Notes: generated from the letters alone by a model not told the origin. A stretch of DNA of 64,000 bases from Desulfovibrionaceae bacterium (GCA_015709315.1 JACCQI010000012.1:1-64000), one strand, 5' to 3'; positions 52,065 through 61,595 are shown, numbered from the stretch's first letter. A program made the numbers and translations.

Positions 52065-52673
52065 ATGGACGAGTACCAATGGTTCGTCCGGCTCTACGAC
52101 CCGCTGCTCTCGCCCGCCCTGCGTCCCCTGTACCGCGAGATGACCGGCCTGCTCGCGCGGCGGGGATGCACGACCGTGGCCGACCTGTGCTGCGGCACCG
52201 GCATGCTGGCGGGCCTGGCCGCCCGGACCGGCATGGACGCCACGGGCGTGGACCTCTCCCCGGCCATGCTGGGCGTGGCCGCCCGCAAGCAGCCCGCCCG
52301 TTTCATCCGGGCGGACGCCGCCGCCCTGCCCCTCCGGGACCACGTCTTTGACGGCGCGACCATCAGCTTCGCCCTGCACGAAAAGCCCCTGGACACGGCC
52401 CTGGCCATCCTGTCCGAGGCCCGGCGCATCGTCCGGCCGGGCGGCCTCGTGGTGGTGGCCGACTACCGGGCGGACGGCCAGGGCTGGTGGGCCGGGAGCG
52501 CGATCCGGCTGATCGAACGCATGGCGGGCAGGGATCACCACGCCTATTTCAGGCGCTACATGGACAAGGGCGGGACGGACGGAATTCTCGGCTCGGCCGG
52601 GCTGCCCGGCCGATGCGAGCGGATATTCCTCGGCGGCTGGGCCGGGGTGTACTCGCTCCCCGTCCCCGGCTGA
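52065..52673 (+). CDS. Class I SAM-dependent methyltransferase
   Basis: VADLCCGTGMLAGLAARTGMDATGVDLSPAMLGVA. Confidence 0.9.
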   Translation: MDEYQWFVRLYDPLLSPALRPLYREMTGLLARRGCTTVADLCCGTGMLAGLAARTGMDATGVDLSPAMLGVAARKQPARFIRADAAALPLRDHVFDGATISFALHEKPLDTALAILSEARRIVRPGGLVVVADYRADGQGWWAGSAIRLIERMAGRDHHAYFRRYMDKGGTDGILGSAGLPGRCERIFLGGWAGVYSLPVPG

Positions 52674-52677
52674 ATCA

Positions 52678-53403
52678 TCAGGCCCGGGCCTTTTGTCGCG
52701 CCTTGCGGACGCGCAGGTTGAGAAATTCCACGAACAGGGAAAAGGCCATGGCAAAGTAGATGTAGCCCCGGTCGATGTGCTTGTGCAGTCCTTCCGCTAT
52801 CAGGAAGATACCCACCAGCAGCAGGAAGGAGAAGGCGAGCATCTGCACCGTGGGGTGGGCGGACACGAAGTCCGACACCGGCCCGGAAAAGAGGAGCATG
52901 ACCAGCACGGCCGCCACGATGGCCGCGATCATGACCCCCAGGTGCTGGGCCATGCCCACGGCGGTGATGACCGAATCCAGCGAGAAGACCACGTCGAGCA
53001 GCATGATTTGTATGATCGCGCTCGCGTACGAGTAATTGGCGCGCACGCGGCTCTCGCCGTTGTCCGGCCCTTCCAGCTTGTCGTGGATCTCGTGGGTTGC
53101 CTTGGCCAGCAGGAACAGGCCGCCGACCAGCAGCACCACGTCCCGGCCCGAGACCACGTGGTCGAACACGGTGAACAGCGGCGCGGTCAGCCCCATGATG
53201 GCGGAGATGGCGAGCAGAAGCGCGATGCGGGTGATCATGGCCAGGCCGATGCCCAGCCTGCGGGCCATGTCCCTGGAAGCCTCGGGGAGCTTGTTGGTGA
53301 CCACCACCACGAAGACGATGTTGTCGATGCCGAGCACGATTTCCAGGCTCGACAGGGTGACCAGGGCAATGAGATTTTCGATGGTGAACAGTCCTTCCAG
53401 CAT
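52678..53403 (-). CDS. TerC family integral membrane protein
   Basis: TLSSLEIVLGIDNIVFVVVVTNKLPE; LLDVVFSLDSVITAVGMA. Confidence 0.93.
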   Translation of the reverse strand: MLEGLFTIENLIALVTLSSLEIVLGIDNIVFVVVVTNKLPEASRDMARRLGIGLAMITRIALLLAISAIMGLTAPLFTVFDHVVSGRDVVLLVGGLFLLAKATHEIHDKLEGPDNGESRVRANYSYASAIIQIMLLDVVFSLDSVITAVGMAQHLGVMIAAIVAAVLVMLLFSGPVSDFVSAHPTVQMLAFSFLLLVGIFLIAEGLHKHIDRGYIYFAMAFSLFVEFLNLRVRKARQKARA

Positions 53404-54136
53404 GATCGGGGTTCCTCCTCCAAAGTTGAGGGGGACTATACTGAAAGGTTTCTCTTTATGAAAGCGGCATGGAGGGAGGTTGTGTTTGCGCCGCAGGGCG
53501 CTGGGGTGGGGGATTGTTCGCGGAACAGCGGTTGAAGAAAACCGTCCGCGCTCCGCGTTATACTTCCCTCTGTTATCCTCCCTGATTGTTTCGCCTTTAC
53601 GGCGACGCACTTTTTGGCTAGCGCCCCAAAAAGTGCGCAAAAAGCGCGCTGGTGATGGGTGCGGCCGCCCCCAAGACCGGCGGAAGAAGCTGATCCGCTC
53701 GGAGCGGCTCCCGGCTCTTGGGGGGCGGGGTGCCCTGCCTTTTCGGCAATCCGTGGTCCAAGGCTATTCGCCTGTGTTTCCGTACAAGAGCCGCCGCCCC
53801 TCGTGGTCAGCTTCTAACCGGCGGTCAAGGGCGGGTGAGGACCTTCGATCTCCTGTTCGAGATGTTGCGGACGGATGGCTGTGGGGAAGCGCCCTGCCGA
53901 TTGGTTGTTCGGAGGGCGGCGGCTTTGCGAGTTGTGAAGAGATCCTGGACGCGGGGCGGGGTGCGGACGCGAGAGCCGCTGTCGGGTCGCTGCGCTCCCC
54001 GAATCGCTCCAATGCTTGGGGCCGTTGGTCGGGGCTATGGTAAGGGAAGCGGATTTGGGGGACGCACTTGTCTTTTTTTTTTGGGAAGGCAGCAGGCAAA
54101 AAACGGATCGTTTTTCAGGAGGTGCCGTGGGTGCGC

Positions 54137-54418
54137 GCACGTGCCTTTCCCACCCCGCCGCATCGCGGCATTCCCTCACTCCCACTCGAAGAGCGGTAAT
54201 TGATGCCGGGCCTTAGAGCCTGTCGCGGGCGACGAAGCGCAGCCCGATTGCGCCTGCGTCAGCAGGCTTTCAATCGGGTGAGCGAAAGTCGCCTACAGGC
54301 TCTTGGGCCCGGCATCACGCGGCAGCAACGCAAGCGCCCTTTTTCCCCTATTTTTGGGGCGCCAGCCAAAAACAGGGCCGCCGTAAGGGCGGAAAACGAC
54401 GTGTCGATGACAGGGGAA
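54137..54418 (+). repeat. Direct repeat unit 1 with 115-nt nested hairpin (54202-54316)
   Basis: Identical to unit 2 over at least 218 nt (from 54200), offset 364 nt. Confidence 0.92.
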
Positions 54419-54500
54419 GTATAACGCGGAGCGCGGCCGGTGTAATATCTGCCCGCCCACCTCAAGCTCATCAATGTGCATTGCACCGAATACAGCGTCC

Positions 54501-54782
54501 GCACTTGCCTTTCCCAGCCCGCCGCAGCGCGGCACTCACACACTCCCACCCGAAGATCGGTAATTGATGCCGGGCCTTAGAGCCTGTCGCGGGCGACGAA
54601 GCGCAGCCCGATTGCGCCTGCGTCAGCAGGCTTTCAATCGGGTGAGCGAAAGTCGCCTACAGGCTCTTGGGCCCGGCATCACGCGGCAGCAACGCAAGCG
54701 CCCTTTTTCCCCTATTTTTGGGGCGCCAGCCAAAAACAGGGCCGCCGTAAGGGCGGAAAACGACGTGTCGATGACAGGGGGC
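54501..54782 (+). repeat. Direct repeat unit 2 with 115-nt nested hairpin (54566-54680)
   Basis: GATGCCGGGCC...GGCCCGGCATC; CCCGATTG/CAATCGGG; GCCTGC-GTCA-GCAGGC. Confidence 0.92.
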
Positions 54783-54859
54783 GTCCAACGCGGAGCGCGG
54801 ACGCTCCTCTTCAACCGCCGTTCGCGAACAACCATCCGTCGCGCGCAAAACACGGACGC

Positions 54860-54893
54860 AAAAAGGCCGGGAGAAGCACAGCTTCTCCCGGCC
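54860..54893 (-). terminator. Intrinsic terminator downstream of hisG
   Basis: Minus strand GGCCGGGAGAAGC-TGT-GCTTCTCCCGGCC-TTTTT. Confidence 0.9.
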
Positions 54894-54920
54894 CAAATGT
54901 TCGCAACAGGGGCATCCGCC

Positions 54921-55799
54921 CTAGATGACCTTGTTCAACGGGTACTCGATGATGCCCTCGGCCCCGAAGGCCACCAGCCGGGGGATCAGATCGCGCACGA
55001 TCTTCTCGTCCACCATGACTTCGACGGACAGCCAGTTGGGGTCCTGCAACTCGGCCACGGTGGGGGAGTTGAGGCTCGGCAGGGTGCCGTTCAGGTCGGC
55101 CAGCTTGTCCTTGGGCAGGTTCATCTTGAGCCCGACCATGCGGCCTGCGCGCAGGGCGCCCTGAAGCAGCAGGTTGATCTCCGTGATCAGCTTGCGCTTC
55201 TCGGGATTGGCCCAGGCGTCCTTGTTGGCGATGATCTGGGTGTTGGTCTGCATCAGCTCGGCAATGATCCGAAGCCCGTTGGCCCGGATGGTGGTGCCGG
55301 TCTCGGTGATCTCCACGATGCCGTCGCACAGCCCCTCGACCACCTTGGCCTCGGTGGTGCCCCAGGAAAAGGACACGTCCACGTTAATGCCTTGGGACGC
55401 GAAGTATTCCTTGGTGAAACCCACCAGCTCGGTGGAAATCTTCCTGCCGTCCAGGTCCTCGGGCCGCTTGTACGGGGAGTCGCCCTTGACGCAGAGCACC
55501 CAGCGGGCCTTGCGGTTGCTGACCTTGGAGTAGATCAGGTCGTCCACCACGACCACGTCGGACTTGTTCTCCCTGATCCAGTCCATGCCGGTCAGGCCCA
55601 CGTCGAAGGTGCCGTTCTCCACGTACATGGACATCTCCTGGGCGCGGGCCAGGGAGCACTTGATGCGGTCGTCGTCGATATCCGGAAAGTAGTTGCGGTT
55701 GTGCAGCTTGATCCGCCATCCCGCCTTTTCAAACAGCTTGATGGTCGCTTCCTGGAGGGAGCCCTTGGGCACGCCGAGTCGGAGTATTTCTTCACTCAT
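54921..55799 (-). CDS. hisG: ATP phosphoribosyltransferase
   Basis: [23 protein letters not shown]...[31 protein letters not shown]. Confidence 0.96.
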   Translation of the reverse strand: MSEEILRLGVPKGSLQEATIKLFEKAGWRIKLHNRNYFPDIDDDRIKCSLARAQEMSMYVENGTFDVGLTGMDWIRENKSDVVVVDDLIYSKVSNRKARWVLCVKGDSPYKRPEDLDGRKISTELVGFTKEYFASQGINVDVSFSWGTTEAKVVEGLCDGIVEITETGTTIRANGLRIIAELMQTNTQIIANKDAWANPEKRKLITEINLLLQGALRAGRMVGLKMNLPKDKLADLNGTLPSLNSPTVAELQDPNWLSVEVMVDEKIVRDLIPRLVAFGAEGIIEYPLNKVI

Positions 55800-56173
55800 T
55801 TTTTATATACCTCTTTGGGATCGAAGACATAGGGCGAGCATTCCCTGACCTCGCCGTCCTTCAGTTCCCGGTAAAAGCAGGAGCGGTAGCCCTTGTGGCA
55901 GGCCGCTCCGCCGATCTGTTCGATACGTATCACCAAGGTGTCGTCGTCGCAATCGATGCGGATGGACTTCACCTTCTGCGTATGGCCCGAGGTACCGCCC
56001 TTATGCCATAATTCCTGACGGCTGCGGCTCCAGTAATGGACCTCGCCGGTTTCCAGTGTCTTGTCCCATGCCGCTTCGTTCATGTAGGCCATCATCAGGA
56101 CCTCGCCGGTCTCGGCGTCCTGGGCGATGGCGGGAACGAGCCCGTTCATTTTTTCGAAATCTGGTCTGATCAC
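55796..56173 (-). CDS. hisI: Phosphoribosyl-AMP cyclohydrolase
   Basis: [55 protein letters not shown]...[29 protein letters not shown]. Confidence 0.97.
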   Translation of the reverse strand: MIRPDFEKMNGLVPAIAQDAETGEVLMMAYMNEAAWDKTLETGEVHYWSRSRQELWHKGGTSGHTQKVKSIRIDCDDDTLVIRIEQIGGAACHKGYRSCFYRELKDGEVRECSPYVFDPKEVYKK

Positions 56174-56400
56174 TTGCGGTACCTCGTATCAGATTGAATA
56201 TTGCCGGTCCGAAATCGGGCCGGATGGGGTATATAGCCAATGATGATGCGAAGCGCAACCGTGGGGCGGCAACGTATCCCGATCGTCACTTGCGGGCCGT
56301 TTCGGCGGCCTTCCGGCAATCGGGTCATTGTTATTGATTCCGGCATCTGGTACTGAAAGGAACCCCTAATCAACACACACATTTCCCGGCGGCACCGACC

Positions 56401-57522
56401 ATGTATCAATTCCTCGAACTACAAGCGGAAACAGACGTTCTCGGCCGACTGGCCGACCCCCAGGCGGAACGGGAATTCCAGGCGGACCGGCAGCCCGCCA
56501 CCCGAAGGAGGCTGCGCTTCATCTGCGCCATCACGGCCACGGCGTACCTCGGGGCCGCCTACGCCGACTCCACGATGCTTTCCGGCCCGCCCCTCTCCCT
56601 GCTCATCGCCGCCCGGTGCCTGGCCGCCCTGACCGGACTCATCCCGCTGTTCCTCTCCTTCAACAAAAAAGCCCTTGCCAGCGACATGGGCCTGGCCGCC
56701 GGACTCTACATGGCCGTCGTCATGGCCTCCGAATGCCTGGAACTCTACCTCAAGGCCGACATCGCCGTCCTGCGCGAGACCCCGATCACCGCCTACATCG
56801 TCCTGACGTTCTATCTCTTCCAGCCGCCCCAGATCTGGCAATCCATCCTTTGCGGCGGCCTGGGGTCCGTGGCCTACATGCTCACGCTCGCCTTTTTCAC
56901 CAACGCCGCTTCCGGGCACGTCGTCAACACGGCCCTGGTCTTCTGCCTGACCAACGGCTTCGGCCTCTACTTCTGCATCCGGTTCGGCACGGCCCAGCGG
57001 CGCGAATACGTGGCCCTGACCGAACTCAAGCGCCAGGCCGAGACAGACGTCCTCACCGGCCTGCTCAACCGCAGGCGCGTCAACGAGCTGTGCGAGCGGG
57101 AATTCAGGGCGGCCAAACGGTACGGCCACCCGTGCTCCCTGTTGCTCATGGACATCGACCATTTCAAGGCCGTCAACGACGCGGCCGGGCATGCGGCGGG
57201 CGACGCGGTGCTCTCCGCCCTGGCCGAACGGTGCTCGCTCATCCTGCGGATGGTGGACATCTTCGGCCGCATCGGCGGCGAGGAGTTCGCCGTCTTCATG
57301 CCCCACGCCACCGGGGAGCAGGCCCTCCTGGCCGCGGAACGAATCCGCCAGGCCGTAGCCGACGAGCCGTTCACGGCCGACGGCAAGCCCTTCCCGGTCA
57401 CGGTCAGCATCGGCGGAGCCGCCATGGCCTCGGAAACCGACAGCCTGGATTCCCTCTTCCGGCGCGCGGACGACGCCCTGTACGCGGCCAAGCGATGCGG
57501 CCGCAACCGCGTGCATTTCTGA
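56401..57522 (+). CDS. Membrane GGDEF diguanylate cyclase
   Basis: Multiple TMs; DVLTGLLNRRRVNEL...DIDHFKAVND...FGRIGGEEFAVFMP (GGEEF). Confidence 0.93.
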   Translation: MYQFLELQAETDVLGRLADPQAEREFQADRQPATRRRLRFICAITATAYLGAAYADSTMLSGPPLSLLIAARCLAALTGLIPLFLSFNKKALASDMGLAAGLYMAVVMASECLELYLKADIAVLRETPITAYIVLTFYLFQPPQIWQSILCGGLGSVAYMLTLAFFTNAASGHVVNTALVFCLTNGFGLYFCIRFGTAQRREYVALTELKRQAETDVLTGLLNRRRVNELCEREFRAAKRYGHPCSLLLMDIDHFKAVNDAAGHAAGDAVLSALAERCSLILRMVDIFGRIGGEEFAVFMPHATGEQALLAAERIRQAVADEPFTADGKPFPVTVSIGGAAMASETDSLDSLFRRADDALYAAKRCGRNRVHF

Positions 57523-57619
57523 TGTCCCGGCCCGGACTTGCGTCCATCTGTCTCGTTTACCCCCCCATCGTTATCTGCTAAACCTCTCGCAGCAACCCAT
57601 TACAAGGAGCAACGCGGAC

Positions 57620-58783
57620 ATGCCCGTTCGTTCAAAAGATAATTTCCTGGTTTTCGGCGCGCCGCTCATCGAGCAGCCCGAGATCGACGAAGTAGTCGAT
57701 TCCCTCAAGTCCGGCTGGCTCGGCACCGGCCCCAAGGTGGCCCGGTTCGAAGCCGACTTCGCGTCCTACACGGGCGCGAGCCACGCCGCGGCCTGCAACT
57801 CCTGCACCGCCGCCCTGCACCTCTCCCTGGTGGCGCTCGGCCTCAAGCCCGGCGACGAGGTCATCACCACGCCGCTGACCTTCTGCGCCTCGGTGAACGC
57901 CATCATTCACGCCGGATGCACGCCCGTGCTGGCCGACGTGAACCCGCTCACCCAAAACATCGACCCCGAATCCGTGCGCGACAAAATCACCAGCCGCACC
58001 CGGGCCATCCTGCCCGTCCACTTCGCGGGCCGCCCCTGCGACATGGACGCGCTCATGGCCATCGCCGACAAGCATGATCTCAAGGTGGTCGAGGACTGCG
58101 CCCACGCCATCGAGACCACCTACAAGGGCCGCCACGCCGGAACCTTCGGCGACTTCGGCTGCTTCTCCTTCTACGTGACCAAGAACGTCTGCACCGGCGA
58201 AGGCGGCATGATCGTCGCCCGGCGCGAGGAGGACATCAAGACCGTCAAGGTGCTCGGCCTGCACGGCATGTCCGCCGACGCCTGGAAGCGCTTTTCCGAT
58301 GAAGGCTACAAGCACTACGAGGTGGTCCACGCCGGGTTCAAGTACAACATGATGGACATCCAGGCCGCCATCGGCATCCACCAGCTCGAGCGCGTGGAGC
58401 AAAACTTCAAGCGCCGCTGCGAGATCTGGGACATGTACCAGGAGGCGTTCAGGCCCCTGCCCGTTGGCTGTCCCGCACCCGAGGCCCCGGACACCCGCCA
58501 CGCCCGGCACCTGTACACCCTGATGGTCGATCCCGTGTACGCGGGCATCGACCGCGACCAGCTCCTGATGCGGCTGACGAAAGAGAACATCGGCGCGGGC
58601 GTCCACTACCTGTCCATTCCCGAGCACCCGTACTACCAGGAGCGGTACGGCTGGAAGCTCGAAGACACGCCCCAGGCCGTGGCCCTTGGCCGCCAGACCA
58701 TCAGCCTGCCGCTTTCGCCCAAGCTCACCGACGGCGACGTCAACGACGTCATCACGGCGGTCAAGCGCTGCCTCAAGCCCTGA
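57620..58783 (+). CDS. DegT/DnrJ/EryC1/StrS family PLP-dependent aminotransferase
   Basis: SGWLGTGPKVARFEADFASYTGASHAAACNSCTAALHLSL; EDCAHAIETTYKGRHAGTFGDFGCFSFYVTKNVCTGEGGMIV. Confidence 0.95.
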   Translation: MPVRSKDNFLVFGAPLIEQPEIDEVVDSLKSGWLGTGPKVARFEADFASYTGASHAAACNSCTAALHLSLVALGLKPGDEVITTPLTFCASVNAIIHAGCTPVLADVNPLTQNIDPESVRDKITSRTRAILPVHFAGRPCDMDALMAIADKHDLKVVEDCAHAIETTYKGRHAGTFGDFGCFSFYVTKNVCTGEGGMIVARREEDIKTVKVLGLHGMSADAWKRFSDEGYKHYEVVHAGFKYNMMDIQAAIGIHQLERVEQNFKRRCEIWDMYQEAFRPLPVGCPAPEAPDTRHARHLYTLMVDPVYAGIDRDQLLMRLTKENIGAGVHYLSIPEHPYYQERYGWKLEDTPQAVALGRQTISLPLSPKLTDGDVNDVITAVKRCLKP

Positions 58784-58796
58784 CCCGAATCACCAA

Positions 58797-58837
58797 CGGC
58801 AAAGGCCCGGCGGAGCGCATCCGCCGGGCCTTTGCCG
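58797..58837 (+). terminator. Intrinsic terminator
   Basis: CGGCAAAGGCCCGGCGGA-GCGCA-TCCGCCGGGCCTTTGCCG, perfect arms. Confidence 0.85.
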
Positions 58838-58864
58838 TTATGGATTCAAATGCGGGCGTCGCGG

Positions 58865-59170
58865 CTAGCAGTCGTGAAAATCCTTGTTGATGTAAAAACA
58901 AAGATCGAACAGGTTCTGGACCATTTCGTCCACGATTTCCTCGGCCCCGGCGTCCGGGGTCTCGACGCTCAGCGTCTTGTTCACGATCTTGGAAAACAGC
59001 ATGCCGATGAGCTGATCGTCATACATTGTCCAGTACTTGCTGCCCGAGGGGAATTTCTTGTCAAAGCCATGGTAGTACATGCGGCGGTCGCTCCGGGATG
59101 AAAGGCGGTTGTTGCGGCTGATACCTACCATATCGGCATGGCGGCCAAAGCTCTTTATGGCCATTTTCAA
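58865..59170 (-). CDS. Small hypothetical protein (about 101 aa)
   Basis: MKMAIKSFGRHADMVGISRNNRLSSRSDRRMYYHGFDKKFPSGSKYWTMYDDQ...; codon composition plausible. Confidence 0.6.
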   Translation of the reverse strand: MKMAIKSFGRHADMVGISRNNRLSSRSDRRMYYHGFDKKFPSGSKYWTMYDDQLIGMLFSKIVNKTLSVETPDAGAEEIVDEMVQNLFDLCFYINKDFHDC

Positions 59171-59289
59171 TTATTTTCATACATTATATCAGCCTGTTGT
59201 AAACGACGAAACCAGGCTTCAGCCCCCCCCGTGCCCGGCGCATCCTAACCGGCGGGGCTGGCGGAACCGACCGGCAATGTTGAAAAATC

Positions 59290-59317
59290 GTTACCCATAT
59301 GTAACACTCAATGTTAC
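59290..59317 (-). promoter_or_regulatory. Candidate Pho box upstream of OmpR/PhoB-type regulator
   Basis: GTTAC (59290), GTAAC (59301), GTTAC (59313): 11/12-bp periodicity, similar to the site upstream of pstB. Confidence 0.55.
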
Positions 59318-59362
59318 AGAGTTCATGTATAGCGGAGCCGAAAACCTCAAAGGAGCTTCGTC

Positions 59363-60049
59363 GTGTCAGCACAAAAAGTTCTGGTGGTCGAAGACCACAG
59401 GGATACCCGGGAACTGCTCAAATACAACCTCGTCGCGGCCGGGTTCGACGTGGCCGCGGCCGAAGACGGCGAATTCGGACTCGAACTCGCCCAGGCGTTC
59501 AAGCCGGACATCATCCTGCTCGATCTCATGATGCCGGGCGTGGACGGCCTGGAAGTCTGCCGCCATCTCAAGGGAGACCCCACCCTGGCGCGCATCCCCA
59601 TCATCATGCTCACCGCCAAGGGCGAGGAAGTGGACAAGATCGTGGGCCTGGAACTCGGCGCGGACGACTATGTGGTCAAGCCGTTTTCCCCGCGCGAGCT
59701 GGTGCTCCGCATCAAGGCCATCCTGCGCCGCTACGGAGCGCCCGAACCAAACGCGCCCAAGCTCTGGGAACGCGAAGGGCTCAAGGTCGACTTCGAGGCG
59801 CACCAGATCGAAATCGACGGCGAACAGATTTCCCTCACCGCCACGGAGTTCAAGCTCCTCACCGTGCTCATCTCCGGCGCGGGCAAGGTCCAGACCCGGG
59901 ACAACCTCCTGGATACCGTCTGGGACACCCACTTCGAGGGCTACTCCCGGACCGTGGACACACACGTCCGCAGACTGCGCCAAAAACTCGGCCCCTACGC
60001 CGCCTGGATCGAAACCATCCGAGGCGTCGGCTACCGCTTCAAGGCGTAA
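59363..60049 (+). CDS. phoB: OmpR/PhoB-type response regulator
   Basis: KVLVVEDHRDTRELLKYNLVAAGFDVAAAEDGE...DIILLDLMMPGVDGLEVCR...PFSPRELVLRIKAILRR; wHTH GYSRTVDTHVRRLRQKLG...IRGVGYRFKA. The symbol is inferred. Confidence 0.85.
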   Translation: MSAQKVLVVEDHRDTRELLKYNLVAAGFDVAAAEDGEFGLELAQAFKPDIILLDLMMPGVDGLEVCRHLKGDPTLARIPIIMLTAKGEEVDKIVGLELGADDYVVKPFSPRELVLRIKAILRRYGAPEPNAPKLWEREGLKVDFEAHQIEIDGEQISLTATEFKLLTVLISGAGKVQTRDNLLDTVWDTHFEGYSRTVDTHVRRLRQKLGPYAAWIETIRGVGYRFKA

Positions 60050-60294
60050 CGCGAACAACCGGAGGCAACAACAGGCTTGTTTTTGCCTCCGCCCCCCCAT
60101 CCCCTTGCCCTTCCTAAACTTTTTATCGCTCGCTGCGCTCGGGCGGGTTGCGGTGGTGGCGTCAAAATGACGGTCCGCATCTGTGGAATGAGGATGAGGC
60201 AAGGCGTTGGGATTCTCAAAGACGCGGGACGCGGCAACCCTCCTTCGGACCTGACACCCGAAGCCCAATCATCGCCCCTGCACCCAACCAAAAC

Positions 60295-60534
60295 ACGACA
60301 CCACAAGCGATTCGGGTGCCAAAGGCACCCGACAGCGGGTCAACGCAACGCCGTCCCGACCAAAACGCCACTCTGCCGATGCGCCCCCCCTCTCCGTGCG
60401 CCGCCGGAGTGAGGCTTTCGAGAGTGGGTCGCATGTGCGTTTTCTCCGGCTTCCGCCTCCCGCAGCGTACATCCAGTACGTGAGGACAGGCGGGAGCCGG
60501 AAAAATGTGCAGGCGGCCCGCTATCGGAAGCCGA
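60295..60534 (-). repeat. Dispersed structured intergenic element, copy B
   Basis: Hairpin TCGGGTGCC-AAA-GGCACCCGA (60312-60332) and core GGCTTTCGAGAGTGGGTCGCATGTGCGTTTTCTCCGG...CCGGAAAAATGTGCAGGCGGCCCGCTATCGGAAGCC (60413-60532). Confidence 0.8.
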
Positions 60535-60536
60535 CG

Positions 60537-61169
60537 CTAATCAGTACCAAGAGTGATTTGAAAGGCGATTGCGTAGAGGTGGTCGAAGAAATCGACGTAT
60601 TCGACCGGGATGTGCTTGGGGACGTTGATGCGCGACGGGGCGAAGTTGATGATGCCCTTGATGTTGGCGTCCACCAGGTGGTTGGCCGCGCGCTGGGCGC
60701 GGTCCGGGGGGGTGGCGATGATGCCGATCTCAAGGTTGAGTTCAGGAGCCTGCTCCTTGAGATGGGTGGGGCAGACGATCTCCATGCCCTCGAACTCCAG
60801 CCCGATCTTGTCCGGGTCGCAGTCGAAGGCCGCGCAGATCTTGAAGCCGCGCTTCTCGAAATCGTGGTGCCTGAGCAACGCGCTGCCCATGTTGCCCACG
60901 CCGATGAGCGCGCACTTCCAAACCCGGTCGATGCCGAGCGATGCCTTGATGGAAGTGATCAGTTCTTGGACGTAGTAGCCAACTCCGCGAACGCCGAACT
61001 CGCCGAAATAAGCGAGGTCCTTCCTAATCTGCGACGAATTGACTGAACAGGCGCGGGCGAGTTTCTCAGAGGAGATAACCTCGTTGCCGTCCCTGAGCAG
61101 GTTTTCCAGAACCTGGATGTATACGGCCAGTCGGCCGATTGTCGCCTTGGGAATGTGTTCGCTCTTCAA
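60537..61169 (-). CDS. rex: Redox-sensing transcriptional repressor Rex
   Basis: IPKATIGRLAVYIQVLENLL...SSEKLARACSVNSSQIRKDLAYFGEFGVRGVGYYV...ALIGVGNMGSALL. Confidence 0.96.
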   Translation of the reverse strand: MKSEHIPKATIGRLAVYIQVLENLLRDGNEVISSEKLARACSVNSSQIRKDLAYFGEFGVRGVGYYVQELITSIKASLGIDRVWKCALIGVGNMGSALLRHHDFEKRGFKICAAFDCDPDKIGLEFEGMEIVCPTHLKEQAPELNLEIGIIATPPDRAQRAANHLVDANIKGIINFAPSRINVPKHIPVEYVDFFDHLYAIAFQITLGTD

Positions 61170-61205
61170 TTTGTGTGCCTCTTACGCATAAAAAACGGAC
61201 CAGTC

Positions 61206-61223
61206 ATGTGAATTTTTTAACAA
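61206..61223. promoter_or_regulatory. Candidate Rex operator upstream of rex
   Basis: Minus strand TTGTTAAAAAATTCACAT, resembles TTGTGAAnnnnTTCACAA; 37 bp from rex start. Confidence 0.6.
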
Positions 61224-61286
61224 GTGGAAGCCGGAAAGGGGGGAGGCCGGAGCCTCCCCCCCAATGACTATTTCGCGGGTCGGATA

Positions 61287-61595
61287 CTAGACGACAAAGA
61301 GCAGGATCAGGTTGACGACCAGGGCGTAAATGGCGAGAGACTCGATGAACGCCAGGCCCAGGATCAAAGCGGTGGACAGCTGGCCACCGGCTTCGGGGTT
61401 GCGGGCGATGCCTTCACAAGCGCCCTTGACGCCCATGCCCTGGCCGATGCCGCAGAGGCCGGAGGCGATGCCCATGCCGATGGCAGTGGCGTACGCCTTG
61501 GCGGACATGACGGGATCGGCGCCTTCGGCGGCAAAGGCAACGGAAGCGACCAGAAGCATGGCCAGGGTCGAGAACAAAATCTTGGCAAGTTTCAT
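61287..61595 (-). CDS. atpE: F0F1 ATP synthase subunit c
   Basis: [63 protein letters not shown]. Confidence 0.97.
   Translation of the reverse strand: MKLAKILFSTLAMLLVASVAFAAEGADPVMSAKAYATAIGMGIASGLCGIGQGMGVKGACEGIARNPEAGGQLSTALILGLAFIESLAIYALVVNLILLFVV

Larger units (their letters stand above)
53511..54832. repeat. Non-coding repeat island with inverted ends (MITE-like or composite repeat)
   Basis: Left end TTGTTCGCGGAACAGCGGTTGAAGA...CGTCCGCGCTCCGCGTT is inverted relative to right end AACGCGGAGCGCGGACG...TCTTCAACCGCCGTTCGCGAACAA; internal direct duplication. Confidence 0.7.

Noticed and set aside
53718-54203. 161-aa plus-strand ORF in the repeat island
   Set aside because: No recognisable domain, alternative frames equally open, and the 3' part overlaps the repeat; not supported as coding.
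54137-54782. Possible CRISPR array from the repeated units
   Set aside because: Only two units of more than 200 nt, offset by 364 nt, no short repeat/spacer pattern and no cas genes.
54564-55832. 422-aa plus-strand ORF through the repeat island and opposite hisG
   Set aside because: First part is the non-coding hairpin repeat, remainder is antisense of hisG.
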